A DNA stretch of 64,000 nucleotides from Ilyonectria destructans (GCA_020740775.1 JAHEWK010000010.1:2684407-2748406), one strand, 5' to 3'; numbered from the stretch's first letter, positions 34,863 to 46,322 are shown. Numbers and translations: made by a program. The notes: generated from the letters alone by a model not told the origin.

Positions 34863-37395
34863 TTAGTTAGTAGCTATAGAGCTAGTAGGCTGAGAAGGAA
34901 TAGGGGAGAGGTTGCTAATAAAAGCAGCTGTTCTCTGTCTGAATCCGCTGGTCTCTAGCTTTCTAGCTGGTCTAGCTGCAATAGAAGCTGCAGACTGAGC
35001 TCTAGTCTTACTAAGGATTAAACCTATAGTAGTATCTAGGTGGGCAGAGCCTGTAGGGCTTAGTAGGCCTTATAGGGCTTTATAAGCTTTAGCAGAGTCT
35101 TTTTCTAGCAGGCCGCCAGCTGAGAAAATCAGAGGTTGGAAATAGGGGCCTAGGGAGGCATATTTCGCCCGTTTCTTTGCAGCTGCCTTAGCTAGAGTTT
35201 CCCAGGCTTCCTGGTGGGCTGATTCTGCATTAATAGCTACTACTTGGATATCGTAGTAGGTACGGCTGCCTCCTAGAAGGATAGAGAAATCAGCTCTCAG
35301 GCTAGCACTAGGATCCACAGCAGGCTCCAGCTCCAATTCCAGGTCAGAAATACAAGATAGGGCATTTTTAAAGGCATATTTGATCTGGTCATAGCGCTGA
35401 ATCCACCTTCTAGCGGCCTTCTTACAGGTATCTTCGTGGTTGATATCTGTAAGGTCTCCGCAGTAGCTGCAGGGGGTGCTGAGGGTTCTAGTAGGCAAAA
35501 GCAGCCTATTTTGAAGGGCCTCAACAGCTATAGGGTCCGGCAAATTGAAGGGTTTTTACGTAGGCAGGACCTGTAGCCATTTTCGGCTGAGATAGCTACT
35601 GTTTTCCAGCAGGGTCCGCTGGAAGCTAGGGGCTAGGGCCTGTAGCTCTTGCAGTCATCTAGTTCCGTTGATAACTAGGACTTCTTAAGCTATAGGGGCT
35701 GTAGCTGCTATAGCTGCTGTAGCTGCTGTGGCTGTTGTAGCTGCTGCAGCTGGGGTAGGTTGCAGGGTGTAGGAAAAGGCCAGGTTGATCTTTCTGATTT
35801 GCTGGAGGGCGGCATCTCTAGCTGCAAGGTAGATGTCCTTGGCGATATCCTGGTAGATTGGGATTTCTAGGCCTCTAACTCTAGCTGGAATAGCTATAAG
35901 GTTAGGGTCTAGAGTCGGAAGGGGGTCTCCTTTGCTTCTGGCTGCTAGGTGTTATAAGACTAAGTAAATAGCTTTATCTGCTTTTCCCTATAGTATAGCT
36001 AGGCCCCTGGGGTCTAGCTGTTTAAGTAGGTGCCTTAGCAGGAGGTGGATACTGCCTCTTAGCAGTAGGATAGCCTGTTACTTAGGAAGGTCCTTTAGAT
36101 CCTGGATAGTTTGATCTAGAAGGCTGATTTTCCTAGTGAGGAAGTCTTTTCTAGCTGCTAGAGGTCCTATAAAGGTTCCCAAGGTAGCTAGGCCTGACTT
36201 TTAAAGGTCTTCTAGGCTGGTTTCCTTACTCTTCCTAGCGTTTAGGGTAAGAGGGGAGTTCTGAAAGACTTCCTCTGCTGCTACTAGGCTGCTGGAGGTG
36301 CTGAGGCTCTTTTTGCTTAAGATAAAGATATCATCTAGGTAAGCTACTAAGGTAGCCTTGGGAAGTTGCTTTATTAGGGCCTCTAGGGTGAGCCTTACTG
36401 CAAGAGAAAAGAGGAAGGGCCCAAGGGGGTCGCCCTATCTGACCCCTTATATAGAGGCTAGTATAGCGCCCTTTAAGGTAACGAGGATAGAGGGGCTATT
36501 ATAAGCCCATCTTGCTGCCCTATAGAAGCTGGGAGTATAACTGGATGTAGCTGCTGCTATACTAGCTCGGTCTATATCGTTGAAGGCGTTACGGAAGTCT
36601 AGGGTAGCTAGGGCTTTGTAGTTGCCCTTATTTTCCCCAGAAATAGCCTCTTCAAGCATAAAGATAGCTGGTTCGACCCCTCCTGGGCTCTGAACTTCTA
36701 GCTGATTGGGTAGAAGTATAGATGGTTAAAAATGGGTAGTAAGGATTGCCTTCATAGCTAGCCTGTAGACTATATCGCCTATAGCTATAGGGCGGATTCC
36801 TCTGTCTTCCTTTTCCAGGCCTATTAGCCTAGAAGCGCAGAGTAGGTCAGATCCTGGGGCTGTTCCCTGCCAGATTATATCCGTCAGTAGCCTTAGGAAG
36901 GTTAGAACCTGATTTTCCCTGCAGGCTAGGTCCAGTAGGGGCCTTATCCAGCTGGAGAGGCCTGGAGCCTTTTCCTTGTGGATGGATTTAAGGGCTTTCC
37001 GGATAGCTTCTACTTCTATTGATTAGTCTGAGCTTAGTCTAGCTCCCTTAAAGGGGTCCTTGGGACCTATAGGGTGTTTTTCCCTAAATAGGTCCCTAGT
37101 TTCCTCAGTATCAGGGGCTAAGGGGGCTGACTCATAGATAGCTCGAGCAGCTCTTCCAATAAAGCCCTTTTCTAGCCACCTAGTTGCCTATTCGATTGGG
37201 CTTCTTTGGCTGCTGCTAGAAAGGTCGGGCTTTTCCTGGGTAAAACTGCTGGGGATGGGAGGGCAGACTTTAGGGTAGGCGTTGAGGGTGGGGACGATTT
37301 TTCCCTGTTCGAACGCTATACCTAGAATCCTAGGAAGGAGGAGAAAATTGAGGAGGGTTTTTTCCCTAGGCTTACTAAGGAAATCCTCTGCTATA
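34863..37395 (-). mobile_element. Non-LTR retrotransposon (RT + CCHC + REL-like endonuclease), decayed
   Basis: Reading the minus strand through scattered stops gives a long polyprotein. N-terminal to the core is ALKSIHKEKAPGLSSWIRPL; then IRPIAIGDIVYRLAMKAIL; then ALATLDFRNAFNDIDRAS (palm aspartate); GVRQGDPLGPFLFSLAV; and the catalytic box TLVAYLDDIFILSK at about 36320-36360. After a thumb-like region comes a zinc knuckle, CSYCGDLTDINHEDTC (C-x2-C-x7-H-x4-C). It is followed by LRADFSILLGGSRTYYDIQV and AAAKKRAKYASLGPYF then LIFSAGGL, resembling the restriction-like (PD-D/E-x-K) endonuclease of site-specific elements. The region has many CTAG and TAG words and in-frame TAG/TAA, consistent with mild RIP. 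The 5' part of the element, before the RT, is missing at the junction with the Mutator-like element. No target duplication was found. Confidence 0.65.
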
Positions 37396-37498
37396 GCGAG
37401 CTATAACGACACAGCTAGCTGTGCAAATAAGGCTTACATAACCGCGCACAGCTAGCTGTGCAAATAACCTCTGATTATGTAAGCCCGGATCCATGTGA
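37396..37498 (+). repeat. Left terminal inverted repeat of the MULE
   Basis: Contains two copies of the block CACAGCTAGCTGTGCAAATA, each built around the perfect 14-bp palindrome CACAGCTAGCTGTG. It is repeated in inverted orientation at 41214-41317. Confidence 0.85.
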
Positions 37499-39735
37499 GG
37501 CATTTACGCCCTTTGAAGCGGGGTGCAAATTGCATTCCAATTCAACGATTACCAGCTTCTACGAGATCAATTCAACTTGCGGTGCCTTTCTTCGGCTAAT
37601 ATGGACCCAATTGACGTCCCCCGTTGCTTCCCTGACGATGTTCTTCCCTCCGAAAATGAATTCAGCTCATGCGAGCAACTGTATACTGTAATTCAGGCTT
37701 GGGCAGCCCCACGAGGCTATATCTTTATCGTGAAACACTCTTAGAAGACCTCTAGTGGAAGAACTGGAGTTATCTTTACTTATAATTGTGGAGGAGTATT
37801 ATATTCCTCACTCTCTTTAATAGAATACCAATAGAATACTATATTACGCTATATAGAATGCTTCTTCTCTATTATAGTAAAGGAAAGCTTATATAAGACT
37901 ATATAGAGTCTAAAGTATTATTCTGGAGCTAGTTATAATTAATATAATTATAAATTAAGCTTCAGTTAGAAGTTATATCTATTGCTTTATTATCTATTAA
38001 GCTAGAAGGAATTAAAAGTTAAATAATTTACTAACGTCAGTATTACGCTAAAGGAAATTAGATTCTATTTGAGTAAAGATACTGAGATACTTACTATAAA
38101 GCAAGATATCTACAATTTAGTTATATAGGGTAAATAGAAGCTTATATAAGGTTAAAGCAATATATATACTCTTGCTGACCAGCTTAAAAGTAAGGGCTTT
38201 TAGAGTTAATTTCATCTTAATATAAGTGACAGAGTGATAGCAGTAATATTTGCATATCTAAGGTTACTGGGATACCTTAAATTATATCCTGAAGTCCTCA
38301 TTCTAGACTGTATATATAAGACTAATAAGTTTAAGATGCTACTTCTTGATATTATTAGTATTAATACTTATTAATAAACCTTCTATATTACATTTGTATT
38401 CCTTAGTGGCGAGGAAGAAGGTAACTTTATCTGGGCTCTTTAATAGCTACAGGGTATATATAAGCGTCACGAAATAACCCTTCTATTAGTAGTACTGACA
38501 GATTGCTGCCTTACTTATATAAATGCACTTTCCTCTTATTTCCCTAAGTCAATCTCAATATTGTATTTATAGTATATTAATAAAGCAGTTCTAAGCTATT
38601 ACTTGCCTGTATTCACTTGAGATAAAAATAATCCCTAGGGATATAAAAAGTAGGAGAAATTCTACAGCTTTTGGTATAAGGTTGTAGCCTTACTGACTGA
38701 GGATATCTATAATAAGAGGATTGAGAAGTTTAAGGAATAGTATATTCCTGCCTATATTAATAAGGTGGGCTATATTATGGATATCTGGCTTAATCTCTAT
38801 AAGGAGAGGTTTATTAAGATATAGGTTAACTAATACCTTTACTTTAAGCAATATATTATATTACGAGGCGAAGGTATTTATCAGCTTATTAAATCTCACT
38901 TAAGAACCTTACGAGCTGACCTCTTTAAGGCCTAAAGGACTATTAAGCTTATTCTGGGAAATCAGCTTAGTGAACTTAAGGCAAATCAAGCTAAGTAGTA
39001 TACCAGTATATCTATTCAGATATCTGGGGTATTGTACAGTAATATTTATAGCTGGATCTTACATTAAGCCCTATATAAGGTTAATACTTAACGGCAATAA
39101 CTATTGAATAATTATCCTGCATACATAGGGATCTTCACTAAGACTCTTAGTCTTCCTTATACTTATTTACTTCAGCTCTTACTGGAGTAAGATCAGCCCC
39201 TTTAGCTATATTATTTCCATTCACATTAGCGTCTCTAATGCTTAGGAACCCCTATGCTTATTATTGAGCCTCAAATGCAGTTCGATTATCTAGCAGCTAG
39301 TTTATTACTGCTACTAACAAGCATGTAGCGGGAGCTCTGTATATTTAAACAGATTGAGAATACAGTATAACTAAAGGCTCCACCAATATGTTCGAGATGT
39401 TATGAGCAAGGCCACATAATAAAGTCTAAAGTGTGCCTCTTATGCTACGAACATCTATTACAAGCTCCTGCCTAAATGACTGCAATAATGCAAGCTCCTG
39501 CTACTGCAGTCTCCAAGACTATAACAATAACACACATAATAACTCATTCCGTAACCCGCTCACTGTCTCCATTATTACCCGCAGCTGCCCCTGCAGTCTC
39601 TAAGACTGTAATAACAATATATATAACAACTTATATAATAACTTATAGGTCTCCCCTAGTAGCTAGACTAGTAACTGTAGTAGTAGTGCCTGCATTACGA
39701 GTTAATAACCCCTGTGCTATTTTCCAACGATATAA

Positions 39736-40100
39736 GGAGGTATAAGAGACTTAGTTTACTATAATACCTTAAGAAGCTCTTAAGACTAATTAATAATACC
39801 GTAAGGCTATGGGGCTGCCTCTATATTACAGCAAAGCAGAATATAACTGGTGTATTAACTACAAGCAAATAGGGAGTTGTTATAGGGCGGGAAATTATAT
39901 TAGAGACTGGACTAAGGAGGAGATAATGAGTTATCTTAATTGGGATAAAGCTGAGAACGAGCAGGTTGAATAGAATATAGGAATAGAGATAGCAGAGCGG
40001 CCTTTCTTGGGGCAGCGAGGTATACAAGATATCTGGGATACAGCTGCAATAAATCTTTAGTTACAGGAGGGATTATATGGCGATAAGAACCCCCCCTGCT
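39736..40100 (+). pseudogene. Second ORF inside the MULE, decayed, function unknown
   Basis: Downstream of the transposase end, plus-strand reading through stops gives YRKAMGLPLYYSKAEYNWC, then YIRDWTKEEIMSYLNWDKAE and GQRGIQDIWDTAA. The text is clearly protein-like, hydrophilic and Trp-rich, and distinct from the transposase. I recall similar segments in fungal genomes but know no function. It may be an accessory gene of this element type or the end of an alternative transposase exon. Confidence 0.4.
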
Positions 40101-41213
40101 GATACTTAGAAGAGTAATAGAGGATATAATTAAAATATATTATTAGAAAGAAAAAGAAAAGGGGAATCTCTAAGTATAGTTATAGTAACCTAATAGCTTA
40201 ATTTAATCGAGTTATTACTAAGTTCCAATATAGAGTTAAGTAGGCTTAGTAGTTATATATAAGATAACTAGAGATACTATAAAAATAATATAATAGTGTA
40301 TTTATTGAGCTACAAAATAATATACTGTATTCCCTGCTATATCCACTGAATATATCCATTTGGATTAATATTCCAAATAGGAATCCCTAATCCCTCTATT
40401 GCCCGGAGATTTAATAAGTTTGATATTATCCCTATAGCAGCTATTAGCTATACTATACCTAGGACTGTAATATTCATACCGCAATATGAATTATTAAGGG
40501 TTTAAAATCGATTTTAAGTCCATATAGAAGTTATATCAGGATGAATATAATACTGCCATTTATAAATAATATTATTAAAATACCCAATATGCCACTCTCC
40601 TCTAACCTGATACTCAAATAGCAGTAACTGTAAAATAATAGGGAGCCCTTAAGGAGGGTATTAAGTAGCTTGAGCACTTATAAGTGCCTATAGGTCTGTA
40701 TAGAGCACAGTGGGAGAGGTTGGATCTATTGGTAAGGTTATAGCAGACCTCTAAAACCCAATAGGGAATAGAGCTATTGATATATAAGGGAGGGAGGCTG
40801 GCAACTGCTCTTGTTGGTTATTGGCAATCGGCTGTAGAATAAACGGGTTGTTATTATTTACTGGAAAAGGCCCAGCTGGGGTTGCTGAATAATCCACAAA
40901 GATAGGGATGTCTTGAGGATTCTAATGCTGGCTTTAATAGCAATTGTATATTTTGATGACATTCGATATAGAAACAGATAGCCTCTTTCAACAGGCAAAG
41001 CCCTGCTATATATATCACACGATATGAAGTGATTTATTTCCGCTGTGACAGCTGTAATGATACGATGAGGTATTATGCGTTCATCACTGCCTTGGGCAGA
41101 TTGGTATGTTGCCACGAGATCACACATTGTATATTGAATAGCTGCGTATATAAAAAACTATTTTTCTCTTCAATTGGATGAAGAAATGCTATGATGCGTG
41201 TGTGCAAGAGATA

Positions 41214-41317
41214 TCACACGGATCCGGGCTTACATGATCAGAGGTTATTTGCACCAGCTAGCTGTGCGCGGTTATATAAGCCTTATTTGCACAGCTAGCT
41301 GTGTCGTTATGGCTCGC
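41214..41317 (-). repeat. Right terminal inverted repeat of the MULE
   Basis: Inverted copy of 37396-37498. One of its two palindromic blocks carries an extra base (CAGCTAGCTGGTG when read on the minus strand), and a few positions show C/T differences of the RIP type. Confidence 0.85.
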
Positions 41318-42496
41318 CGACCGTGTCGCGCTCCTTATGTAAGACGGAGAAAGGCCATGATTGGCGAAAACGAAATAGAACTCTACCCCTGTCATTTAAT
41401 TGAACTCTACCCCCTGTAAAGTGGGTCACAAAAAAGAACTCTACTACAGTCCCAATAGTCATCGTACAGTAGCCCCATTTTTACTGTAAAGTGGAGACTC
41501 AGCCTCCTGATTGGCTGCTTCCCTTGCACACCTTCACTTACTTTACGGAGCAGACCGACGTGGCTCGCGACACACAGAAAAGAGAGCATGCCCGTCTCTT
41601 TTAACCATCGTTCCGTGCTTCTTTTGCCTGGATGTTCCCCACCCTCCACCCAGTTGCAAATACTAACTTCGCAGTGAGGACATTTTCCCTAGACGACTTC
41701 TGCCGGTAATAACCTTATAGAGACCGAGATGTCGACATTCCTGACTATATTTCGAAGATCAGACTATTTGAAAATGTTGAGAAGATACAAGTCGAACAAA
41801 ATTAAGAGGCATTCCTAAAATTTCATCATAGTGATGCATAGGTGGTATTGGCTAATTTCCTAGCGTAGAACAGGCAGTCCCATCGTCCGGGCTGAAAGCA
41901 TGTGAAGTTCGCAACGAACCTGTCAACATGTGCCCTAAATCTCGAAGCACCCGCTCGCCTGACGGTGTTTAAGAATCGCTGTGAACGAACCCCGCTAACA
42001 TATGGTAGCTCGTGCGCTTAGCGCCCATATCCCACGGCGTCGCCGCCCGACGTCCAGGTTGACCCAGCCATGGTTGTGCCTGCAATGATTCTGGATCTTA
42101 TGGGTCTGCCAGCACTTCCAGGACAGATGGCCGTGGTCTGTGCAAAATCTCGTTGGGACCTCGTGCCTTAGCTTATTTTCTGACACTTAATTTAGCACCC
42201 AGCAAACTCTTCGGTCAGGTATCTCTCGTGCGCCCCTTGTTGATCATTTTAATGTGGCGCACAGAATTCGGACGCTGGCGGCAGCTGGCATGCCGAAAAA
42301 AACAAGAATACCTGGCGAAATTGAGGCACATTCTCGGCAGCTATAATGGCGGAAATACGGTATCTTTCTTGGCTTTAGTCTCAAGTGACAGTATTGGTTG
42401 TCTGCGGGCAAGCTAGCGACAGGATAGCCCAAGGCGAAAGAGGGACTAAGGTTATACGGTGTTGCAGTGCATGTACTAGTCAGAGGTAGGTTATCC
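41318..42496. other. Intergenic stretch, no gene recognised
   Basis: About 1.2 kb of mixed composition. Short frames on both strands (for example 41407-41649 minus, 42153-42416 plus) show no motif. Confidence 0.35.
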
Positions 42497-42742
42497 CTTT
42501 GACTGTCGTAAGCCTACACTTGACCCAGTCCCCACAAAGGCCGGGAAGATCAGGGTACGCTGATTGACTTGAAAGTGTTAAATGACTATATGAAGGATCA
42601 TGTACTTTAATGTAGACCCCTAACACTCGTGACTTCTGATGCCTAATAAAATAGGTGGGATTCATTGTACCTTGTTTTACTCGCCTTTTCGTTGGTTCGA
42701 GTCCCTGTTACTTGCGTAAGTGTAGGCTTACGACAGTTGAAG
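42497..42742. repeat. MITE-like inverted-repeat element, about 246 bp
   Basis: The left arm (42497-42522) contains ACTGTCGTAAGCCTACACTT, and the right arm (42716-42742) contains its exact inverse complement, separated by about 190 bp with no coding potential. The size and arms fit a small non-autonomous DNA element or a long-hairpin former. The inner side of the right arm carries a GGTTCGAGTCC box like a tRNA B box, but no tRNA fold was found. Confidence 0.5.
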
Positions 42743-42918
42743 GCATAAGGTTTAGTGTTCTGCACTATGGCCTTGTTCCTGGCCCTCCTGGCGATCACCA
42801 TAACTATCACAATACATTATTTAGAACCCTATACCTCAGATATTTAGAATCATATTTCGTCTTTCCCTTCTGATCGCTCATCAGTTGATGCTCCTCTTGA
42901 CTGCTCCAGCGTGCCGTC

Positions 42919-44638
42919 ATGAGATTATTCAGCAACCCGGCCATTGCCCTCGGGCTCGCTATCCCCGCTCTCGCGTACCACATCAAGAAGCGAGGCGGCT
43001 TTCCCCTCCCGGAACCCGTGAGAGTCGCTGCTGTCAAGGAAGCTTTTAAGACTTCCTGGGAGGGGTATTACGAATATGCGTTTCCTCACGATAGTTTGCG
43101 CCCCATTAGCAACATGCCGGTGGATGATAGGTTTGTCCTGCGAAATGACCTCCTCAAATACTTCCACTAACCCGAGTCCTAGAAATGGATGGGGCGTCAC
43201 GGCGATAGATGTGCTATCGACGGCCATCATCATGGAAGAGGCAGCTACTGTCAGGCAGATCCTTAAGTTTGCCCCTACGATTGACTTTTCTACCATAAAG
43301 AATAAGGATGAGATAATCTCTGTCTTTGAAAGCACCATTCGATACCTCGGTGGCCTTGTTTCTAGTAATCCTAACCCCGGTTGTTTCCCCAAACGCTTCA
43401 GTATCGTCTGACAATCTAATAGGTTACGACCTCTTAAAGGGTCCCTACAAGCATCTCGCCCCGGACTCCAAAAGCGTAGAAGCTCTTCTCGACTAAGCCA
43501 AAAGCCTCGCTGACAGCTTGAGCATCGCCTTTAACACCACAAGCGGGGTTCCGGACGGCGTCATCCTGCTAAACCCGACGCCCCGCAAAAGTGGCGCGAA
43601 GGATAACTCCATCGCGGGGATGGGCACCCTGGTTCTCGAGTGGATACGTTTGAGCGACCTAACGGGCGATCAGAAATACGCCAAGCTTGCACAAAGGGGC
43701 GAGGAGTACCTCATTCGTCCCAAGGGAATTCCTGAGTCGTTTCCCGGACTTGTGGGATGGTATGTTAGTACTGAGATGGGTGAGTTCCTGGATAATCGGG
43801 GCGGTTGGGGTGGAGGCACGGATAGCTTCTATGAGTATCTGATCAAGATGTATTTGTATGACCCTGAGGCCTTTGCGGAGTACAAGGATCGGTGGGTTCT
43901 TGCGGCGGACTCGACCATCAAGTACCTCGCTTCACACCCAACGTCGAACAAGAACTTGACCTTTTTGTCTGGGTATTCGGAAACCACTACCTACCCAAGC
44001 TCAGGACACTGTAAGTATCACCTCCCACGCGACGGGTACATGATATGGAGTTAACAAATTCGTTAGTGGCAAGCTTCTCAGGCGGAAACTTCATCCTGGG
44101 AGGCATCCTCCTGAACGAGGAAAAGTACATCAAGTTCGGCCTTGAGCTCGCAGAATCTTACTGTCATACGTACCAAGGAACTCCCAGCGGCATTGGCCCA
44201 GAAGGCTTCCACTGGGTCGACAGCGTGCAGCCGTCCGGCGACAACAACCCTCTTCCTCCCAGCAACCTTGCTGGATTTTACGAGAAGACGGCCTTCTGGG
44301 TCTCGTCCCCAGGCTACATCCTCCGTCCTGAGACGATGGAGAGCTTGTGGTACGCGTACCGAGTCACGGGTGATCGCAAGTGGCAAGACCTAGCTTGGGA
44401 AGGTTTCCAACGGATGAAGAAGCTGTGCCGTGCAGGAAGTGGTTATTCGGGGATTCGGGACACGACAAAGGAGGATGGTGGGAGTAAGGATGACTTCATG
44501 CAGAGTTTCTGGTTGGCTGAGACGCTGAAATACTTGTATCTCATCTTTGCGGGTGAGTCGGAGGTGCAGCTGCAGGCGATTAAGAAGAATGGGTTCGTAT
44601 TTAACACGGAAGCGCATCCAATTAAGGTGCGTGGATGA
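42919..44638 (+). pseudogene. GH47 class I alpha-1,2-mannosidase, one in-frame stop
   Basis: Exons 42919-43130, 43183-43364, 43423-44010 and 44067-44638 join in frame to 518 codons, the usual length of secreted fungal GH47 enzymes. The N-terminus is a signal peptide (MRLFSNPAIALGLAIPALA). Family blocks follow in order: AFKTSWEGYYEYAFPHDSL, RNGWGVTAIDVLSTAIIME, GWGGGTDSFYEYLIKMYLYD, YILRPETMESLWYAYRVTGD and the C-terminal VFNTEAHPI, whose Thr binds the catalytic Ca2+ in this family. These enzymes trim alpha-1,2-mannose from N-glycans. One lesion is seen: TAA at 43494-43496 in SVEALLD*AKSLADSL, where Gln (CAA) is expected, a single C-to-T change. Introns 1 (GTTTGT donor) and 2 are somewhat weak but frame-preserving. 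It is either a young pseudogene or a sequencing error in a working gene. Confidence 0.75.
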
Positions 44639-45103
44639 AGGGATTCTAGTTTATGTGATTCGAATTTAGTCTATCGGGTAGGAGCCATACGAGATGTGGT
44701 AATAGAGAGGCGAGTTGAATATAACATTAAGGGGCTATTTTGTATAGGTAGTTAATAGAAGCCCAGCTTACTGAGAGGCGATTGGCCCGGGCCCAAATGG
44801 GTGAAAGAGAATTTCTGTAGGGTGAGCACTATAAACTAAGAGTAAGCCTCGCCGGGATTTTCCAATCCAATTGAATAGTTAATGTCTCCAGAAAATTGAG
44901 CAAATGTGAGTAAAGTATGCCATGTTTACCTAAACTCCTTACAAAAGAAGTGATAACTGGCCCATTTACAGATGCCCGCTCCTCGGATCGTAAAGAGGCC
45001 AGATAAAGGATCGTCCACCCTCCATTTGCAAAGACCAACCATATTCAACTTGGTATCAATACGTGCGCCCTAAGATTGGCATCCCAGTCACCTGTGACCA
45101 GAG
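44639..45103. other. Intergenic stretch, no gene recognised
   Basis: 3' flank of the mannosidase; a 69-codon minus frame (44829-45038) has no motif. Confidence 0.35.
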
Positions 45104-46322
45104 CTCCTAATAGTCCAGACCAAAAACTGGACTATTAGTCCAAACTGCAGTCCAGACCAGTAGTCCACGGACTATTGGTCCAGTCTGCGTCTCTCAGGCT
45201 AGACTGACGGTCCAGTCCGCGTCTCTTGGACTAGACTGACGGTCCAGTCTGCATCTCTCGGACTGGACTGATGGTTCAGTTTGCTTCTACCAGACCGACC
45301 AGTAGTCCAGTCCGAGGGTCGCAGACTAACAGTCTGACTATTAGTCCGTCCAATATTCGGGGTGCCTCAGGTAGGTGGCATGCACAGTATCCCCTATCTG
45401 GCGCATGTAGGGTAGGTTCGCTCGCAGTACCTCAGCAAACCAATTGAGATGCTAGTAAAGACGCTGGTCTCTGCGTAAGAATCATATTTCATACTAGTTA
45501 CGATATAGTCACCGAATCTACCGTGCTGAGAGCTTCTGTGTGGTATCAATTCCATCATGATTTGAGATATATTCCCCAATCGTCGATTTACAGTCGAAAG
45601 ACCGATGTCAGTGACGCGGCGCAGTGAGCCTATGGTTACGGTCAATGCGAGAGAACGACCCAAAGCCCAGATTAAGCTAAGTCCAGTCTGCTTGAAAGAT
45701 GTTTGTCTCTCAAGCATTTTCTTCCACTCTCGCTGTCCCATGTCATATAGGGTTTGCCGACGAAGACGGGAGTCCGCTGGTCTCGTGGACCTGCGCCCGA
45801 GCCAAAATACGCCCCTGGACGGATGTGCCAGCGACTTCCAGGTCCCCCGCAAACCTTCCAGAGGGTGGCCGAGGAATCATTTCGACGATGGCATTGTGGG
45901 GCTTGGATATCACACACGAGGGAGGATAAGTGGGGCCATCGAGTGCTTGATTCTATGTAGAAGAGTATAAGAAGTTCATTCTTTATATTATGATAGCTTC
46001 CGTATAGCGACCGAGTTGCGTTATGTGGTTACGGAGGTACTCCGTGGCCTTGGACCACTATCATCGTGATGCCTTCAATATTGGAGGCAGGCAAGGAGAA
46101 GGGCCACAAGTCACGTATCTGGACTATTAGTCTTGACCGCAGTTTGCACTGCAGTCTGGTCTGACGGTGACGGACGGACCGATAGTTCAGTCTGCACATC
46201 TCAGTCAGACTGCTAGTCCAGTCCGACCAAAGTGAGACGGACTGCTAGTTTAGTCTAGCCAAGTCAAACGGACTAGATGGGCAGTCTGAGGCGTCCAGAC
46301 GGACTGATTGCACTATTAGGAG
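45104..46322. mobile_element. hAT-like non-autonomous element with dense subterminal repeats
   Basis: Outer ends match as a short inverted repeat (CTCCTAATAGT at 45104, ACTATTAGGAG ending about 46321). Next to each end is an array of short degenerate motifs in both orientations, such as GGACTATTAGTCC, GGTCCAGTCTG and GACTGACGGTCCAG, at about 45104-45355 and 46115-46322. Subterminal motif arrays are typical transposase-binding regions of hAT elements. The interior (45356-46114) has ordinary composition and a 152-codon minus frame (45394-45852) with no recognised domain, possibly captured host sequence. No 8-bp target duplication was found. Confidence 0.5.

Larger units (their letters stand above)
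37396..41317 (+). mobile_element. Mutator-like (MULE) DNA transposon, RIP-decayed
   Basis: Bounded by terminal inverted repeats of about 104 bp (37396-37498 and 41214-41317) that match with only a few differences. Between them a MULE transposase starts at about 37601 (MDPIDVPRCFPDDV, then YTVIQAWAAPRGYIFIVK) and continues, with many stops, through KEIRFYLSKDTEILTIKQDI, the DDE-region segment YPEVLILDCIYKTNKFKM, FVFLSGEEEGNFIWAL and a C-terminal zinc knuckle CSRCYEQGHIIKSKVC near 39390. The first 340 bp have normal composition and no stops, then AT content rises abruptly after about 37750. The transposase is dead. No matching target-site duplication was seen directly outside the repeats. Confidence 0.75.

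Noticed and set aside
42680..42725. Possible tRNA gene (GGTTCGAGTCC box)
   Set aside because: The T-arm stem does not pair, and no A box, anticodon arm or acceptor stem could be built upstream.
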